Assembly: GCA_035693025.1 (NCBI GenBank)
Contig: DASSHI010000040.1
Span: forward strand, 16,219 to 80,218
DNA: 64,000 nt
Origin: VRUE01 sp035693025
GTDB taxonomy: Bacteria; Actinomycetota; Thermoleophilia; Solirubrobacterales; 70-9
Direction: 5' to 3'
The position numbers and the translations under genes are program-made. The notes beneath the pieces are model-generated. The model did not search any database and was not told where the DNA came from. It saw only the letters and a list, made by a program, of their open reading frames with translations. The number at the start of each line of letters is the position of its first letter. The first letter of the stretch is position 1. Positions 57,869 to 64,000 of the stretch are shown in pieces.

Positions 57869-59242
57869 TCAGGCCGCTTGCCGAGTTCGCTTACGCTCGC
57901 GACGAAGGCCGCGCATGTACGGGTGGGAGTCGACCTCGATCGTGTGTCGCTTAGAGCTTACGAAGCGCTTGTGCAGCCAGCGATCGTAGGCGGCGATCTC
58001 CTGTCGCATCTCCGATGCCGGAGGTAAAGCTGCCTCGTGTGTGAGTAGGTCGGCGACCCATTCGGCCTGGGCCTCCGCGAGCGGCATGATCGGTCCCAGT
58101 GGCTGGATGAAGCCGATGAAGTAGAGGCCGGGGCGCTCGGCGGCGACGACGCGCCTGAAGAGCGGCATGCGGTTGTCGCGCGCGGCGAACACCTGGGGGT
58201 CGAGGAAGGGGAATTCGATCCTGTAGCCAGTGCAGTAGACGACGAGGTCGATCTCCTCCTCGCTGCCGTCGGCGAACCGGACGGTGCGCCCTCCGACGAA
58301 CCGATCGAGATTTGGCTTGACGGCGATATCGCCGTGGCCGATCCGCGGCAGCAACTCCGAGGAGACCGTCGGGTGCGCCTCGAACAGCTTGTGGTCGGGC
58401 TTCGGCAGCCCATAGTCGGTCATGTCGCCAACCGACATCTTCAGCAGCCGAGCGGCGAAGAAGCGCTGCACCCCCAGCGGCAGGTAGCTGAGAAACGGCG
58501 GCATCGATTCGTCGATCGGCTTGCCCCCGAGGAACTTGGGCAGGACCCATGCGCCGCGACGCATGGCAAGGAAGGTCTTGTCAGCGATCCGCGAGGACTC
58601 CACGGCGACGTCCACAGCCGAGTTGCCGATGCCGAGCACCAGCACCCGCTTGCCGACGAGCACGTCGGGCTCCCGGTAGTAGTGGACGTGCATCTGCTCG
58701 CCCGCGAAGTCCTCGACACCGGGAAAGGGCGGTTCGGGCCAGCGCGGCTGCCAGTGGTGCCCGTTGGCGACGAGAACCGCTCGGTAGCGCTCGCTGCGCC
58801 GCCGGCCGTCGGGCCCCTCAACCGTCACCTCCCACGGCGCCGTAGAGGTTTGGTTCGGATAGCGGCTCAAACCTCTACGGCGCTCGTTGTCGTCTACCGG
58901 TTCGGCGCTGACCACCTCGGTATTGAAGGTGATCTTCTCGGTCAGCCCGAAGCGCTCTGCGTAGTCGTCGAAGTAGCGGGCCACCTGCTCGTGGCTCGGA
59001 TAGTCGGGGTAGTCCTCCGGCATCGGAAAGGCCCGGTAGGACATGAGCTTGCGAGCGCTGTTGATGTGCAGCGACTTGTAAGCCGACGAGGTCCCGTTGT
59101 CGTTCCCGTAGCGCCAGTTGCCGCCGATCATCGACCCCTTCTCGAAGCAGTCGAACGGAATCCCCCGCGCCGCCAGCACCTGGCAAGCGGTCAGCCCGGA
59201 GCTACCGGCACCAATGACGCAAACCTTGGACGAGCTGGCCAC
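57869..59242 (-). CDS. flavin-containing monooxygenase
   Basis: 457 aa. FAD site VIGAGSSGLTACQVL, FMO signature FAGEQMHVHYY, NADPH site VLVLGIGNSAVDVAVE, and a late VVYCTGYRIEFPFL motif. Oxidises soft nucleophiles or ketones with NADPH and O2. Residues ~120-136 (RRRGLSRYPNQTSTAP) are encoded by a 47-base palindrome that interrupts the conserved VVSAEP-VxD...W segment. It separates rpoC from the inverted rpsL-rpsG block. Confidence 0.92.
   Translation of the reverse strand: MASSSKVCVIGAGSSGLTACQVLAARGIPFDCFEKGSMIGGNWRYGNDNGTSSAYKSLHINSARKLMSYRAFPMPEDYPDYPSHEQVARYFDDYAERFGLTEKITFNTEVVSAEPVDDNERRRGLSRYPNQTSTAPWEVTVEGPDGRRRSERYRAVLVANGHHWQPRWPEPPFPGVEDFAGEQMHVHYYREPDVLVGKRVLVLGIGNSAVDVAVESSRIADKTFLAMRRGAWVLPKFLGGKPIDESMPPFLSYLPLGVQRFFAARLLKMSVGDMTDYGLPKPDHKLFEAHPTVSSELLPRIGHGDIAVKPNLDRFVGGRTVRFADGSEEEIDLVVYCTGYRIEFPFLDPQVFAARDNRMPLFRRVVAAERPGLYFIGFIQPLGPIMPLAEAQAEWVADLLTHEAALPPASEMRQEIAAYDRWLHKRFVSSKRHTIEVDSHPYMRGLRRERKRTRQAA
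58837..58883. repeat. perfect palindrome inside the flavin monooxygenase gene
   Basis: GCGCCGTAGAGGTTTG (58837-58852) and CAAACCTCTACGGCGC (58868-58883) are perfect 16-base arms around a 15-base loop. Reading frame is preserved across the element, so it adds about 16 residues. Confidence 0.9.
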
Positions 59243-59338
59243 GCAGCCAATCTACCCAAGTGGCCGCGCAAGGGATATGGAGGCTTTGTGGGGCCTATAA
59301 GGCACACAAAGCTTCATTCGGGAAGGCGCCGTATGTGA

Positions 59339-59419
59339 GGAGGGGCCGGGTGCCCCTCCAGCGGAACTTGTGAGCGAGCGCAGCGAGCGGGTTCCGTCGG
59401 AGGGGCACCCGGCCCCTCC
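59339..59419. repeat. palindromic element (family B, copy 2) downstream of rpoC
   Basis: Outer arms 59339-59359 and 59399-59419 are perfect 21-base inverted repeats; after two mismatches, CGGAAC (59362-59367) pairs with GTTCCG (59391-59396). The loop contains GAGCGAGCGCAGCGAGCGG. It begins five bases after the rpoC stop (read on the minus strand) and could end the rpoBC transcript. The remaining gap to the monooxygenase start holds nothing recognisable. Confidence 0.88.
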
Positions 59420-59423
59420 CCCC

Positions 59424-64000
<4,577 letters not shown>

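Overview
The window looks like chromosome from a GC-rich actinobacterium, most likely class Thermoleophilia (Solirubrobacterales-type). That placement is an inference from base composition, actinobacterial gene families (a DesA3-type desaturase with its reductase, SigB/F-type sigma control) and the ribosomal supercluster; no marker-gene search was possible. Genes are packed tightly, with many 4-base ATGA/GTGA/TTGA overlaps, and no intergenic gap exceeds about 230 bases.

Layout. 1-9.9 kb: a truncated GH3 enzyme, bioBFD, a minus-strand block (ferredoxin reductase-desaturase, then MarR-MFS exporter), then bioA and a NUDIX gene. 9.9-13.7 kb: a LemA pair, rubredoxin, a GMC oxidoreductase and superoxide dismutase. 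13.7-21.1 kb: a general-stress island with a SigB/F sigma factor, tandem-domain anti-sigma factor, STAS anti-anti-sigma factor, GAF-PP2C phosphatase, MscS channel, small membrane protein, NlpC/P60 lipoprotein and hypothetical genes. At least five SigB-like promoters (GTTT-like, 13-14 bases, GGGTA) sit in front of these genes, so the island seems to contain both the switch and part of its regulon. 21.1-26.5 kb: tRNA-Pro, a vapBC pair, a MocR regulator co-oriented with a beta-carbonic anhydrase/PdxH fusion, an FAD oxidoreductase and a DsbA-like protein. 26.5-34.7 kb: a small IF2_N-like protein, acyl-CoA ligase, patatin, D-Ala-D-Ala carboxypeptidase and surE-ligA-truA.

34.9-64 kb is the ribosomal/RNA polymerase supercluster on the minus strand: rpoB-rpoC, fusA-tuf, the S10, spc and alpha operons, ending at rplQ. 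Three departures stand out. rpsL-rpsG and neighbours are inverted between rpoC and fusA. infA is missing from its usual place before rpmJ, where an unrecognised gene sits. Several proteins (S5, L5, S17, L22, RpoB) carry long low-complexity tails.

The most unusual structural signal is a set of long palindromic elements at operon ends and inside coding regions, including rpsQ, a flavin monooxygenase and a small membrane-protein gene. Two copies (34.8 kb and within rpsQ at 46.7 kb) share conserved interior segments and show two compensatory base-pair changes. A 167-base palindrome between rpmJ and rpsM pairs over 34 consecutive positions on the plus strand, with every non-Watson-Crick pair a G-U. 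Other candidates are the carbonic anhydrase/PdxH fusion and two genes (adk and the PP2C phosphatase) that seem to start at AUA and AUC.
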